Assembly (NCBI GenBank): GCA_007258455.2
Contig: VDFB02358134.1
Coordinates: 214,629,565 to 214,693,564 of the forward strand
Reading direction: 5' to 3'
Length of the DNA stretch: 64,000 bases
DNA from: Sequoia sempervirens
Taxonomy: Eukaryota > Streptophyta > Pinopsida > Cupressales > Cupressaceae
Shown here: in pieces, positions 1-11,934 of the stretch
Position numbering within the stretch: position 1 is the stretch's first letter
Layout: every line of letters begins with the position of its first letter
The notes under the pieces: generated by a model
Told to the model about the DNA's origin: nothing
Database searches by the model: none
The model's input: only the letters and a program-made list of their open reading frames with translations
Made by a program: the position numbers and the translations under genes

Positions 1-574
1 TTATTTACATCTTTTGCAAATGTAGATGCATTGCAACGCATATGCTATCCTAAGTTTAACGCCCTAAAAAACATGAAAAATGAGAAAATGACAAAGTGGT
101 TATAGCATACATACTGGTGTCTTTGTGCCCTCTAGCCATCAGTAGGTCCATACTCAAAATCCACTATGCTCTACCTCCAGAATCACCATCTTTGCACAAT
201 GTCCTCTCACTTTGAGCTCTAAATCTCTAAAAGGAAAAAGTGAAAATGAATTACCTTTTTACCCAAATCAAGCCTATTTATAGAGTGAAAATTAGGGTTT
301 CTTTAAGGGTTTATAACTGGATGCACATTTGACCATGTTTGACCGCACTTTTGATTACCTTAAACTTGTCAAAATTCAAAACTGACTGTGCCATTATTTT
401 TTTGGTCATCAAATTGACTTATCAGGACACTTTCCAAATTTTTCTAGCAGTGGGCGAAAATTTGCAAATTTTCCCGAGGGGGCATAGATACTCCGTACCT
501 TCGTTGGGGCATATTTTTTACTTGTTTTCTTTTTCACAATGCAATAAACTGCATTATGAAACAAAGGGGAAAAA
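1..574 (+). mobile_element. Element F: 3' end of internal region plus polypurine tract
   Basis: This is the last part of the internal region of an LTR retrotransposon whose body lies left of the window. No coding frame is recognisable. The stretch 562-574 (caaaggggaaaaa) is a polypurine tract directly abutting an LTR start TGTAGACAC at 575, which fixes the plus orientation. The small ORF at 339-587 runs across the LTR boundary and is not a gene. The assignment rests on PPT plus LTR geometry only, because the 5' LTR and internal genes are outside the window. Confidence 0.6.
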
Positions 575-1709
575 TGTAGACACATAAAATTGACCTAGGC
601 CTATGAACTTTATTTTCTCCATGTTTTCTTCTCAACATAATTACAATATTTAATTGTCTTATAGTCCAAATTCAACTATTAATTAAATAATTCTCAATTA
701 TTTAATTAATTCACATCTTTTATTCCTCTTGACTATGTAAATAAATAAACTATATTTATTTTATTTCAATGTGTTGCTAATTTCTTATGTCCCTCTAAAA
801 TTAAATAAATTCCTAAATTTATTTAATTATTATCTGTCCACTATTTCCTCCTAATTATTTAAATAAATAAAATTTATTTATTTATTTAAATACGTCATTA
901 ACTTCTTATGTCTTCCTATAATTAAATAAATTTATAAAATTTATTTAATTATTATCCACCTTGGCTTTTTCTAATTTTAAATAAAGACATTTATTTAAAA
1001 TTGTCCACTTTCTATTTTCCCACCAAGTAAATAATTTAAAATCATTATTTACTGTCACATGGCCCCACCACTTTTGAATTAAATTAATTTTTAATTCAAA
1101 AGGTCAACTCAACCTTTTAAATGAAATCATTTTAAATTATTATTTGATTATCCAGCAACCTCTTTTTTCGTGTCCAATATCTTGTCACATCCATTCTTGT
1201 CCATTGATTTGATTTTTCTAAAATAAAATCTCAACCTTTCATTTCAAATTTTACCCTAATGTTGACCTAACCCTAATTGCTAATTGTCACATTTAATTTC
1301 AGTCATTGATCTTAGGGCATTTCTCAATTTCTAATCTTGGCCATTAATCTAAAATTGGATTTTCTATAAAATGGCAATTTTTACCTCATTTGAAACACTT
1401 CACACACTTTATGTTTGACTATTTTATGCTTCATACTTGTATACTTGCAAATTGTAGCAATATTACAATCCTTCAATATTTTCTTAGGGCTTGTCATAGG
1501 TCAATAGTTGCTCATCAAAATCTAAGGGAAAACATAATCTTGCAGCAAAAGGAGAAGCGAAATGGAGGTCAATCATAGAGGGCATGAAGACTTTTGGTGA
1601 GAGTATTCTTTGTTTTATATATTTTTTACTCTATTGTACTTCATTTTTTAGCTAGGGTTTTACTTATGCATCTTATTTTATGCTAACCTAACTTTTTGCC
1701 TCAGTTACA
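575..1709 (+). repeat. Element F 3' LTR, rich in AT hairpins
   Basis: The LTR begins TGTAGACAC after a polypurine tract and most likely ends gttaca at 1709, exactly where the copia RT reading of element A resumes. Between about 678 and 1141 it holds about nine consecutive perfect or near-perfect inverted repeats of 25-35 bp made of AATTAAATAAATT-like arms. They are separated by pyrimidine-rich spacers such as cttatgtccctct. The second LTR is outside the window, so the end and the TSD cannot be verified. The ORF at 1390-1578 shows no family features. Confidence 0.6.
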
Positions 1710-2378
1710 CTATCTATAGTACCCTTTTTGAATCCCTGCTTTAATAAGTACTTATCCAATCTTGCATAAAAAGCTCTAGGATCTTGTTTGAGCCCATATA
1801 ATGCCTTCTTCAACTCGTAGACCACATCAATGTCATATGATAACTAAAAATATTTTGGTTGTTCAATGTACACTTCTTCTAAGTCACCATTCAAAAATGA
1901 AGACTTCACATCCATCTGATATAGCTTGAAGTCTTTATGTGCTATAAAATAAAATAAAATCTAATAGCTTCCATCCTTGCCATCGAATCAAAAGTATCTT
2001 CCAAATCTATTTCTTCCACTTGTGAGTAGCCCTTAGACACAAGTCTAGCCTTATTTCTGACTTTTCCATCCCCATTTAACTTATTCTTGAAAACCCATTT
2101 AGTTCTTATCATATTATTATTTGATAGTCTTGGGACCAATTCCCTAGTCTAATTCTTCTTAATGTGTTCCAACTCTTCTTCCATAACTTTGATCCAATTG
2201 TCATCTTTGCATGCCTCAGTTACAGTTTTAGGTTCAACCTCTAAAAGTAAATAAAAGTTTACTTGTTCTATTTTCATAACATATTTTCTTTTTTTCAACA
2301 AATCTTTTCTCTTATCTCCAATGATTTGATCTTGATAATGATTCTTTTGCACATACTTAGGAGTCATAAGGATCTTTT
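1710..2378 (-). pseudogene. Element A: Ty1/copia reverse transcriptase fragment
   Basis: This is the N-terminal half of a copia reverse transcriptase, which copies the element RNA into DNA inside a virus-like particle. Reading the minus strand from 2378 down, there is the linker motif DQIIGDK, then EPKTVTEACKDD with WIKVMEEEL, then [10 protein letters not shown] and [12 protein letters not shown] (about 2020-2115). The catalytic-core start [17 protein letters not shown] follows at 1861-1921, and then ALYGLKQ. The frame contains stops and frameshifts. It ends at 1709 where element F interrupts it. Its upstream half (gag, PR, INT) lies 42.5 kb away at 44855-47316, because element B was inserted between INT and RT. 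The matching 5-bp duplication ctttt is at 2374-2378 and 44850-44854. Confidence 0.9.
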
Positions 2379-3617
2379 TGTTGGAAGTTTGAGGAGATTC
2401 GCATTGATATGGATATTGGCAACATGAGCATGGGAACATGAGCATATATAGTGTTGTCATTGATGTCAACATTGTGGTTTGATTAGTGAAGCATGAGTGA
2501 TAATGGATATGGTAGTTCATCATATATATGTAGATGTTTTTCTCCAGTACAACACAAATATGTTGGTTATATGGTAAAGTGTCATAACACAATTTTTAGT
2601 GTACAAAGCATCAATTTTTTGGTACACATTTCTTTGCCTTGAAGAATTTTAGTTTGCAGTTCTAAGGTAATATTGGTGTGTGTTTGAGGACATTAAATCC
2701 AAATTTTCATGTCTTTCTTTCTCCCATTGCAAAAGTTATGATTGATAGAATATCAAGTTTTCCAGTGAGAGTTTAACCAGAATAGAGTGCACATTTGGAT
2801 TGGTCTGCATCCTATTGCAAAAGAATATTTGGTTATTTGGATTTTTTGGAGTGTTTAGAGGTGTGATAAGTATGTGTAGTTCAAGTGGCATGTGTTTTGG
2901 AGGTTCATGTGTCAGTTTATGGATAATCAGTTAGTGTATTTTGGTGTTATCTCACTAGCAGTGCCAACCTAACAATGTTTGGAGTCATTTAGAGTTAAAA
3001 TAAGTGTTGATCAGTTATGTGGGAGCTATTATAGGTCCATTCCAAACTATTTGAATGCATTACAAGTTTTGGTGTTTTTCAAAAAGCATGTATGGTTTGA
3101 TCTTGAGTCGACAAGTTATTGTTGTGCATGCTACATCTAATTAGGCAAACCTAATTGATGTTGTAAGTGTTTGTGGATGAAATGGATGTAAGTATAAGAT
3201 CATTTTGGTCTTTGAGAGTGATGAGGATGTTGATTAAGTTATGTGTAAAAATTCCTAATAATTAGAGTGTGAATTTGATGCAAATGAAGAGCAAAAGAAA
3301 GTGTTAGAGTAGAGTAGTATGAAGCGTGTTGATTCAATGTTTTAAGATTTAGTGGAACTATATTTTTTGTATATTGTAGATGCATTTGTAGCAATTCAGA
3401 TCTTGGAAGTGTGCCACCCCTTTTCTTATATATTTCTTTCTTTATGTGGGTAGTGAGTCCACTTGGTAGTGAGCCTTTCTGTAATATCTTGTAACTAGTT
3501 ATAATATATTGCACGATCTAATCCTCATCGTGTTTTTTTGCATTTTTGGGTTTTCCACATAAATATATGGTGTTCATGTGTTATGTGATTTGATTATTTC
3601 TTGCATGGTTTATTTCC
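2379..3617 (+). repeat. Element B 5' LTR, left part
   Basis: Starts TGTTGGAAG at 2379 and aligns along its whole length with the 3' LTR at 43494-44720, with roughly one difference in nine bases in the first 140 bases by eye. It is interrupted at 3617 by element E, whose 5-bp duplication tttcc occupies 3613-3617. The remaining 101 bp of this LTR are at 13775-13875. ORFs called on the minus strand here (3239-3514, and 3594-3782 running into element E) are noncoding shadows. Confidence 0.9.
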
Positions 3618-5769
3618 TATAATATTGCTCCTTAATTTTTTTTGTTTTTTGATCAACACAAACACCACTATTAGTGTTAGCTCCAAATATAAACCAAGTT
3701 GGAAAGTAACCCTCCACTTTTTGATCACATAGATCCCAATGTGGGTCAGGTGAGAGCATATAGTGTTGTTGATCATTAGCAACTGGAAATGAAAAATTAC
3801 AATGCTTTCTAAGTGGCTAGCCGACCAAGGATGAAAATTAAATTACTGTAAATACAAAGTAGGCGGATAACCGACCATGAGCTCAACCACTTATTCAATA
3901 GGAGAGAAGATATTACAGTTATCAGGCGACAAGCCGACCATTTAATCCTCACTACCACTTGTTTAGTGGGGGAAATTTATTAAATTCAATGTGATGAAAG
4001 TAAAAATGCTTCAACCACTTATCTAGTGGGAGCTAAATACAAAACTAAATTGCAATAAATAAATAAATGACTGTTAGTACTACTAACCAACCTTACAATG
4101 AATGAATTTTAGTTGAAAAACATATTAAAATGAAGTTCAAATATAAGAAATGATTAAGGATACTATCCTTAACTCTATATAATGTATACAATCAACTTTT
4201 AGCCTCATATAATCAGAAAATAAAAATTATTTCAACTTTGATTAGAAATAGTTAAACATAAAAATCAGACCAACAAGTTAGAATTTCACCACAATGGACG
4301 CAATTCCTTCAATATAGCTTTGAAAAGCTTCAAAAAATATTCAAATGAAGCCTCTAAACATGGTATCCCATCTCCAATGAAAAAAAAGTGCCAAAACAAT
4401 AGTTGAGACTGGGAATGAGTCCCAGTGCAAAGGTAAATAAGTGGTATGGCCTCCAGGAAAGGTTGACCCCTTCTATAAAAATCAAGAATCAAAAATAAAA
4501 TCTGAAACTTTGTACAACAAGGCACCCTACATAGTGGAACAACTTGAGATAATACTCAAAATGAGATAAAAATTGTTGGTGAAGCTACCAAAAAAAGTTT
4601 GCTTCAGCCATGTAGTTCTTTAGCAGTATAAAAAACTTATACATCAACAACTTGCTTGTAATGAATTAGAAATTAAGCTCAATTCCTCACTTGTGAATGA
4701 AGCATGGTCTTTAGTCACCATCTAGGATGCCATAGTTTCAAGCCTGAAGAATGGTATTGAAAAGCTAGAAGGCACGCAACCCCCGTAGCAAATTCTGAAC
4801 TTAGTTCAACAACATAACACTATGAATTTTCCAAAATATAGGAATGAAGGAGAAAGGCCTCATTAAATAGACTCTTTAGCTAGAAAATGAATCAACTTGT
4901 AACTCCCAAAAGAAAACTCTTCAGCTTCCTCAAAGAGGCACCCATCTCCACAAGCACTTTTTAAAATATTTAAAATACTTAAATATTCCTTCCTTGGTGT
5001 CCACCTTTTTCAATTTGCAAAAGCAATATTAAATTACCTTTTTTAATTTCTCCCTAGGTGTCCAAGGTAAAAGCACTTAATTTAACTTTGAAACAATATT
5101 AAATTTCTCCACTTAGGTGTCCAATACATGGCCCCATTTTAAAAACAACTTTGAAGTCATCACCTAAGCATGGGGTACAAAGTAAAAATATAAAATTGAC
5201 CAAGTGTTGAAACTCAGTCCAAAGGAGAGATAGAAGCCAAAGCCAAAACCAATGACCAAAACCAATTATGCCACACTTCCAGAAATAGCATGATGATCTA
5301 AGTTGAGCTATTGATGATGCCACTGCCAAAAATAGACTTACTAAAAATAGAAAATGCTAAAAATAGTAAGTTCACTTCAAACTCAATAGAATGCCAAACT
5401 GAGCAGAACACATGACTTACTATAAATAGTAAGTTCCTGGAAAGGTTGATGGATTTAGATGCATGTCACACCACCATGGAGATCTCTAAAAACCTAGAAA
5501 AAACCCAGAAACATTTCCTCCATGCAAAGAACCAAAGAGAAATGCATGGAATTTCCTCAACATGCATGCTACCTCGTCTTGAAGCTCTCCAAAAACCCAA
5601 AAAGTTCCACCAGACATGCATCAAAAACTCTCACATGAAACCTTCAAAATTGCATCTAAAACCTTCTATAAAATAGGAAACCCTAATTTCCATTTTTGCT
5701 TAGCCTACAAGTCTCCAAAAATAGGCTAAATCCAATTGAAAAGTGTAGAGCTGAATTGGGGACATTACA
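3618..5769 (-). repeat. Element E 3' LTR (2.15 kb)
   Basis: Aligns with 9393-9935 plus 12217-13769. Shared landmarks include the paired motifs around 3660/9440 (gttagctccaaatataaac) and the conserved inner ends at 5740-5769 and 13740-13769. The outer end has decayed from TGTAATATT to TATAATATT at 3618. By eye the first 95 bases differ at roughly 15 percent from the other LTR. The several ORFs here (4286-4525, 5099-5329, 5446-5676) have no family features; I regard them as chance. Confidence 0.9.
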
Positions 5770-5786
5770 GTCTACCCTTCCCAAAA
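5770..5786 (-). other. Element E polypurine tract
   Basis: On the minus strand this reads ttttgggaagggtagac immediately before the LTR start TGTAATG. This is the primer for plus-strand DNA synthesis and it fixes the orientation of E. The following bases up to 5942 hold no feature I recognise. Confidence 0.75.
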
Positions 5787-5942
5787 TTGCTTGTCCTCAA
5801 GTAATGCCACCACACTCCAAGAAAACAGTTTGATCCTTACTATACTAAGTAGGATCCTAGGCTCCCAAGTCCATCTCTAGAAAGAACCACCAAGCTGATG
5901 TTGTACCACTCTGATCATACAAATGAAGCCATTGTTGCAGAA

Positions 5943-6485
5943 CTACACTAACCTTCCCTGCAAACTCAAAGAGTTAACTTGCCTGAAATTGAAATTGAGA
6001 AACATGGAAGGATTGGAATAAAAACCTTGCAACACCTCACACCTGAAAGACTCTAAGGAGTCAATATCTACAAAACCAATGACTATCATCATTCTGGGCA
6101 CAAATAAGAATAATCTAATCAACTCAAAATCATTTTCATTAGCATAACTCTTCAAAGTGTTATGTAGAGTCACAACTGCCCTTGTGACCCCTTGAAGGCT
6201 TCTTGCAAAAAAGGAAACAACTCTTTGCAAAAAATCATCAATTTCATCATCAAAACTCCTCAAGGATGTACAATACCTCCTCTGAATAATTCTGATATAT
6301 CTAAGAATACTTCTAAAAAATTTCACCAATCTCTTTCCAAGAGTCTCAAAAAGCCAAACCAAATCAAACATTAGTTCACTGCCCCAAGCATATGTACAAG
6401 AAAATGTACAAATATGGCCACTGAGATGAAATTGAACACTATCTAAATGTAGATTCAAATGACTCCAAATCCTCATTTCTCCCAT
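5943..6485 (-). CDS. Element E: open 180-codon ORF of unknown function
   Basis: This is the longest uninterrupted frame in E, in the sense orientation of the element and lying just upstream of its polypurine tract. The predicted protein starts MGEMRIWSHLNLHLDSV and is rich in aromatic, Arg and Phe residues. It contains a stretch around residues 125-142 (LIRLFLFVPRMMIVIGF) hydrophobic enough to be a possible membrane segment. I see no signal peptide and no gag, pol or known env motif. The place just before the 3' LTR is where extra or env-like genes sit in some plant elements, but that is only positional. It could also be a chance survivor in a decayed region. Function unknown. Confidence 0.4.
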   Translation of the reverse strand: MGEMRIWSHLNLHLDSVQFHLSGHICTFSCTYAWGSELMFDLVWLFETLGKRLVKFFRSILRYIRIIQRRYCTSLRSFDDEIDDFLQRVVSFFARSLQGVTRAVVTLHNTLKSYANENDFELIRLFLFVPRMMIVIGFVDIDSLESFRCEVLQGFYSNPSMFLNFNFRQVNSLSLQGRLV

Positions 6486-7449
6486 TTGAGACCAAAAATC
6501 ATGGCTAACAAGAGATTGGAAAGTCTTAAAATGAATGCACTAGCTACCAAACAAGATTGAAATGGTCAACTTGAGATCTGATTTAAGGAAAATCAAAATC
6601 CAAGGAGATAAACAACTACTGTAAAACTAAAAAATCAGCATCCAAAATATCACATCTGCTCATATCCACATTTGAAAACAATCTTTGGAGATTTTATCAC
6701 AACAAAGAACCATTCTTTGCTGAAATTTTCTCTCCAATCCTTTTTGTGATAAACAAATGGGACCATCAAGTGGCTAGTAAGGAAGGAAACAATGCCATTA
6801 ATTCTAAAATTTTGATCCTTATCCCTCCAAGGAACCTTCCTACCATACTCCCCAAGATTTTTCATTCCACATTGAGGGTGACAAATAAGGATACCTGACC
6901 AATAATGATCCACCACACCCATGAAGAAATTCACAACACATTCTCGAGTGCCAATCAACTCCAAATGTACACTCAAGAAATTATTGACTTCTTTCATCAA
7001 CCACTAAAGTCTATCTATGAAAGCTTCAAAAACAAGGGAGTCTGAAACATACATTGTCTTCAAACCCATCTCCCAAGATAGTTTAGTGTGAGCATTACTC
7101 AATCCAAAGGATAAATTTTCAAGCATGTAAACAACATGTTTTATACCAAAACATGTTTTGACAACACCTTGGTGTCAAAGATGGGGAAGTCATCATGAAT
7201 CAACACTTCCCATGTGGAGATTGAATCCTCTAAACCTCTTATGCATTCACTTACAAGTAAGCTTGGAGGATTATTAATCACAAAATGTAACTCATCCTCA
7301 CACTCTTTGAGATGTTTGAAATCAGCTAACTGGATTACACCCAAATGAGCATTGTCTAGCATGCACTTTATTGATTCAAGCTCAAAAGTAAGCTTTTCTC
7401 TCACTTCCTTGGAATACACCAATTGTCTTCTTTGTGAATTATTAGTCAT
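6486..7449 (-). pseudogene. Element E: broken unrecognised ORF (second reading region)
   Basis: Two open pieces at 7141-7449 and 6650-7000 in different frames look like one decayed coding region. The first piece begins MTNNSQRRQLVYSKEVREKL and is Leu/Glu-rich, compatible with a coiled coil (KCMLDNAHLGVIQLADFKHL). The second continues upstream of its first Met without a stop except a single TAG, probably from Trp (context AFIDRL-stop-WLMKEV). It contains Cys, His and Trp residues (ECVVNFFMG, CHPQCGMKN, VPWRDKD). It lies downstream of the 500-codon ORF and upstream of the 180-codon ORF, all on the same strand. I recognise no family. Confidence 0.35.
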
Positions 7450-7831
7450 AATCTGGATCTTTAATCCAGCATAGATACTCTGATTTCATAATCTCCAAGG
7501 AGTCTTTAATGAATTATAGATTAAAGAGAGTGACTTCATCCCTAACTCCTTCCTGTCTCTCTTCAATCAAACACTGTGAGTGGTCAAATCTAAATAGTAC
7601 TTGCACATCATCTTCAATGGATATCATGAACTAACCTTCCCACATTAAAATTTGCAAGGATAGTAAAATGCAGGTAGGCTACATATTAAAATCAGAACTT
7701 TGTTTCTTCTCTTTGCAACCCTCATAATTTCTCCAAGAATCTTGTCTTTCACCATCCACCAACTAAAAATGTTCAATATCACGAAGAGGATTAGATTCTA
7801 CCAATTCTTCAAGCCTTTTTTTACAATCAGC
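7450..7831 (-). other. Element E: intervening coding remnant
   Basis: The frame of the upstream ORF appears to continue past its stop at 7832, with readable acidic and lysine-rich peptides (CKKRLEELVESNPLRDIEHF, then DGERQDSWRNYEG). After further stops it becomes unreadable. It is probably the decayed C-terminus of the ORF at 7832-9336. The small plus-strand ORF 7700-7909 is a shadow. Confidence 0.35.
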
Positions 7832-9336
7832 TTAATGAATTGGAAAATAAAATTTGTGTTTGAGATCCTCTTTAATCTTTTTATCAATAAGGGCCTTTTG
7901 GTCTTCTAAATCTGCTTCCACCTCAATGATACTTTGATCAACAATGAAGTACCCTTTGTACTCCTCTTGGAGTGTTGATTTTTTGAATGATTCATCTCCC
8001 AACTCACTTAAAATGATATCATCATAAATAGTCACAAGCATACCATAGAGGTCTTCTTGGTTACTTGTAAAAATTTCTTCATGAGATAATTCTTGACAAA
8101 ATGGCTCAACAATAAGAGGATATTTATCCATCACCAAATTCTCAACATTATTGGATATGAATACATCTAAATCAACATAACCATCAGCCCTATGATAGTG
8201 GTCATAAGTTGATTCAATAAAACCACTGAAATTTCCTTCAACATGCTCTTCATTAGTGAATTCATCACACACCACAACTCCTCTAAAATCTTTTGTGAGG
8301 ACATTAGTCTTCAAACCTCCATTAGATGTATCCAAATTAGAATTCCAAAATATTTTTTTGTTCTTATTTCCATACTGATCTTAATCACTACCAATCACAT
8401 GTAATTTTAAGGGATTGTTTTGGGGCTCTCCCATAGACATATCATGTGTCAAAGATTCTCCTTCAAACTCATGATCATTTTGACGAGGCATGTGCACCTT
8501 TCTTGTACCATCATTTCCTTTAAGACTTTGAGTTCCATCATCTATTCTTGTTGAATGATTTTTATCTTTCTCATGATTAATTGTGGGCTATGAATTACAC
8601 ACAAGTGCTTCTTCTTCTTTCTCATACCCTTTATTAATGGAAAGTTTTGGCTCTTTTTTCTCAATGTCTTCACCCATTGTTCTTTTAATGTATTGAAACC
8701 ATGATCTAGCAATAAACTTATCACCTCCCTAAAGGTGAGCCAAAGTGGATTTACCATGAGTTGGTTGATAATAAATTTTATGGCATATAGGAGCATGATA
8801 TTAATTTCTTCCACCTCCTCTTCCTTTCCTTTAATTCATAAACTGGTTGAATGTTAAAATATCACAAATTTCAACTGGAAGAGAAGAATACTCCATGTAA
8901 TTTTTTCTAACTTCATCTACCATAGGGACTTTAGGCTTGGTAGACACTTCCTCCCTTGGAGTAAATGTTGGAAAGAGTGGTCTAGGGAATGCTTCCCTTG
9001 AATTGGCATCATGTTTCCCAACTATTCTTCCTCTTGGCTCGGAAATGGAACCACTAGAATTTGACTCTTGCCTTGGCTGTGTTGGGGTCACTTGTTGGTC
9101 TATATTTGCAAGTAACCTTGAAATCATATCCATCATATCATCAATTTTATTTTATTTTATTCTGTTGTAGAGTCAATGCCATCATTTGTTTCATGGGCTG
9201 GTCCCTTTCCCCTAGAAGCCATGTTTTCAATTGGTGTTTCTCGGTTTCTCAAAACCTTTGAAAAAGTATCAATCTCAGGAAGTTGAAATTGAACTTTGTT
9301 TCCTCTAGTGTAGCAATGTAATTCCCTATCACTCAT
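7832..9336 (-). pseudogene. Element E: roughly 500-codon ORF of unknown function
   Basis: A single minus-strand frame can be followed from a Met at 9336 (MSDRELHCYTRGNKVQF) to 7832 with a few stops and one slip in the AATAA-repeat run near 9150. The N-terminal part is Ser/Pro-rich with basic patches. The middle contains a region with HKIYYQPTHGKSTLAHL and RSWFQYIKRTMGED. The C-terminal 167 residues are strongly acidic (DVFISNNVENLVMDKYPLIV, then EEIFTSNQEDLYG) and uninterrupted. No CCHC knuckle, protease DSG, RT or integrase motif was seen. It occupies the place of gag, just after the primer-binding site, so it could be a divergent gag-like protein. It could instead be a captured host sequence. 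Confidence 0.45.
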
Positions 9337-9378
9337 CTAACACTAAAGCATGGAACTCATGGGATGGTAGGAAACAAA

Positions 9379-9391
9379 GGCTGTGATACCA
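9379..9391 (-). other. Element E primer-binding site (initiator tRNA-Met type)
   Basis: Read on the minus strand this is TGGTATCACAGCC, one base after the 5' LTR end. It differs at one position from the usual plant TGGTATCAGAGCC complement of initiator tRNA-Met. Together with the polypurine tract at the other end it proves the minus orientation of E. Confidence 0.85.
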
Positions 9392-9935
9392 TTGTAATAT
9401 TTCCCCTTAATTTTTTTCATTTTTTTATCAGCACAGACACCACTGTTAATGTTAGCTCCAAATATAAACTATCTTATATAGTAACCCTCCACCTTTTGAT
9501 CATCAAGATCCCAATGTGGGTGAGGTGAGAGCATACGATTCTAGTGATTGTTAGCACCTAGAAATGAAAAACTACAATGCTTGCTAGGCGGCTAGCCAAC
9601 CATGGATGAAAAGTAAATTGCTGGAAATACAAAGTAGGTGGATAACTAACCATGAGCTCAACTACTTATTCAGCAAGAGTGAAAATATTATAATTATGAG
9701 GTGGAAAGCCAACCATTTAATCCTCACTACCACTTTTTCAGTGGGGGGGATTTCTTAAATTCAATGTGCTAAAAGTAAAAATGCTTGAACCACTTATCTA
9801 GTGGGAGCTAATTACAAAACTAAATTGCAGAAAATAAATAAATGACTACTAGTACTACTAACCAACCTTACAATGAATGAATTTTAGCTGCAAAATGTAT
9901 TAGAATGAAGGCCAAATATAACAAATGATTAAGGA

Positions 9936-10214
9936 TGTTAGAAACCAATATCAGACATGCAAACCAAAAAACCTTCCACAGAAGAGAAAATCAAATAAAG
10001 CAAAGCTTTGCAAAAAGATGTGAAAAATACTCTTATTCAAGAATTCATAATTACATGAGATGATTTTCTTTATAAAACAAAGTATGCATAACCCTAATCT
10101 TATCTTAAGCAACAAGATAGCTCAACAAGATAAGGATGAGAATAATCAACATAGGAATTAAAATATTACCTAAGTAAAGTTATGTAAGTGTAATTAAATA
10201 TAATTACACTAACA
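9936..10214 (-). repeat. Element N 3' LTR (279 bp)
   Basis: Begins TGTTAGAAACC in plus orientation after the duplication aagga and ends ACACTAACA at 10214. About 8 percent differences from the partner LTR in the first 100 bases by eye. Confidence 0.92.
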
Positions 10215-10224
10215 CCCCCCCCCC
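10215..10224 (-). other. Element N polypurine tract
   Basis: An uninterrupted run of ten C on plus (ten G on the element strand) adjacent to the 3' LTR start TGTTAGTG. It primes plus-strand synthesis. Confidence 0.85.
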
Positions 10225-11921
10225 ATAAGTGAAACTTAGGGAGACTAAAAAAGCATGCACCTAAAACTAAGATGAATGCAAGAAAGCATGAATGGGTCCT
10301 GACAACAAGGCCTGATCAAGTACCCATGTACAAATGCAATAATAAATTAGAGAAGGAAAACCCAGTGGGACAAAACCCCCCTACAATGAGATGATTGTTG
10401 CAAAGAAGCACTGGAAGAACACTATGGAGAAACACTAGAACCGCAATCCAACAAGCAAGGAAAGATAATATAATGCGACAATAGACCTGATGCCATTGAA
10501 CACTATAAAACTCACAAATTGGAACAACCCTAGAATTTGTGAAGCAACAGTAGATGAAATGATGACAGAATCTGGAAACCGTGTAACTCGATGCTGATGC
10601 AAAATTAAGACTAAAAATTCTCCATGGGAATAAGTACCATAAAGGATCTGGAACATTAACCATAAAAACATGGCCCTCAAACTAAGAATGATTTGAACCA
10701 ATGTGGATCAATAACCATAAAATTCCAATCTAAAGCATGAACCGATGTGAATTTGATATGTGTCAAGCAAGAGCAAGATGGGCCAAAAGAGACTAAGAAA
10801 CCAAATATAACCCATGCAAGTTACCATCAAAACAAGATGAAGATGGAGATCAAAGTGCATGCACAATCTAATCAGATTATTATACAAGAAACCCCCCTGA
10901 TGGAACTTTATCTCAGTTCATTTATTACAATAGCCCAATAATTGTAAAATGAGAGAATGAAAAAATGCATAAACAAAAAATAAAAGTAGACCTTAGATAT
11001 ACTAGAGGAATAAACCAACTACACCATTGTGTAGATCTCAGAACCAGCTTTCCGACGATATCTTGTTTGCAAAAAAATGATGTCGTATGCAAAAGTTATG
11101 CCTCATTCCATGAAAGTGCTCCAAAACGGCCTAATAAGGTCCTCCAGAGCCCTTAGGGGCTAAAAATATTCGGCCCCTGGTTGCATGCAAGACTAGGGGA
11201 TGGCATGTAGGGGGTTGGACCAAAGCCTGTGGTCACCAATGTGACCACATAGGGGGTTGGCGCAATGGTCGGGGCTTATCTTGGAGCTCCCAGTTCTCCA
11301 AACAACCATGGCTAGGGGCTTGGACCAGTGGGGAGCTAGATCGGGGCTCCCAGACTCTAACATGACCAAGAGCTCAGTGCAGGGGCTTAACAGACTGGTG
11401 GAACATTGGTGGATTCTTCCAGTGGTGGTGGTTGGATGGTGGCGGGCTTTTACACTAGCCGCTATGAAAAATTTGCCACTTTTTTATTTTTTTAATTTTT
11501 TTTAAAAATCTGTGCCTCATGAGGCATGCCTAGGGGCTGTACGACCTTTAGACAATTTTTTTTTGCCTCCCCAGTCGATTGTGTCCAAAATGGACAAATT
11601 TTATATGAAAATAGGAGTTTTTGGGCGCTACAAATCCAACGGTGAGGTCCGTTTTGGCCTAATGTGCCCAAAAAATTAGGCGACCCCCAGATCTCACAGA
11701 AAAATCACTCAGCTTGAAACCCTCATGGATCTCTTCAATGATGACCAAAATCAATGAAATAAAAGCCATTTCTGACCTTTTCTAGTGCTCTAAATCCAAT
11801 GGTGAAGCCCAATATGATCCAAGATGTTGCATGAATAAACTCAAGGCATGATACCCTCGAGGAATCTCAAACGAACTCTGCAATGATTTTCTCAAAAATA
11901 TGAGAAGGGGCTACAAATCAA
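10225..11921 (-). other. Element N internal noncoding region
   Basis: There is no protein family in any frame. On the element strand the part near the 3' end contains ggggggttttgtcccactgg, a tract of the kind seen near the 3' end of copia internal regions. The part 11160-11510 is GC-richer than its surroundings and contains imperfect repeats of ggggcttggacc and ggggttgg-like words. The region probably retains only packaging and priming signals. Confidence 0.55.
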
Positions 11922-11934
11922 GGCTCTGATACCA
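11922..11934 (-). other. Element N primer-binding site
   Basis: Minus strand TGGTATCAGAGCC, the canonical complement to the 3' end of plant initiator tRNA-Met, directly adjacent to the 5' LTR. Confidence 0.93.

Noticed and set aside
10316..10701. Overlapping minus ORFs of 115 and 88 codons inside element N
   Set aside because: Two overlapping frames of similar length with Cys/Phe-rich composition and no domain; the element is small and typical of non-coding derivatives.
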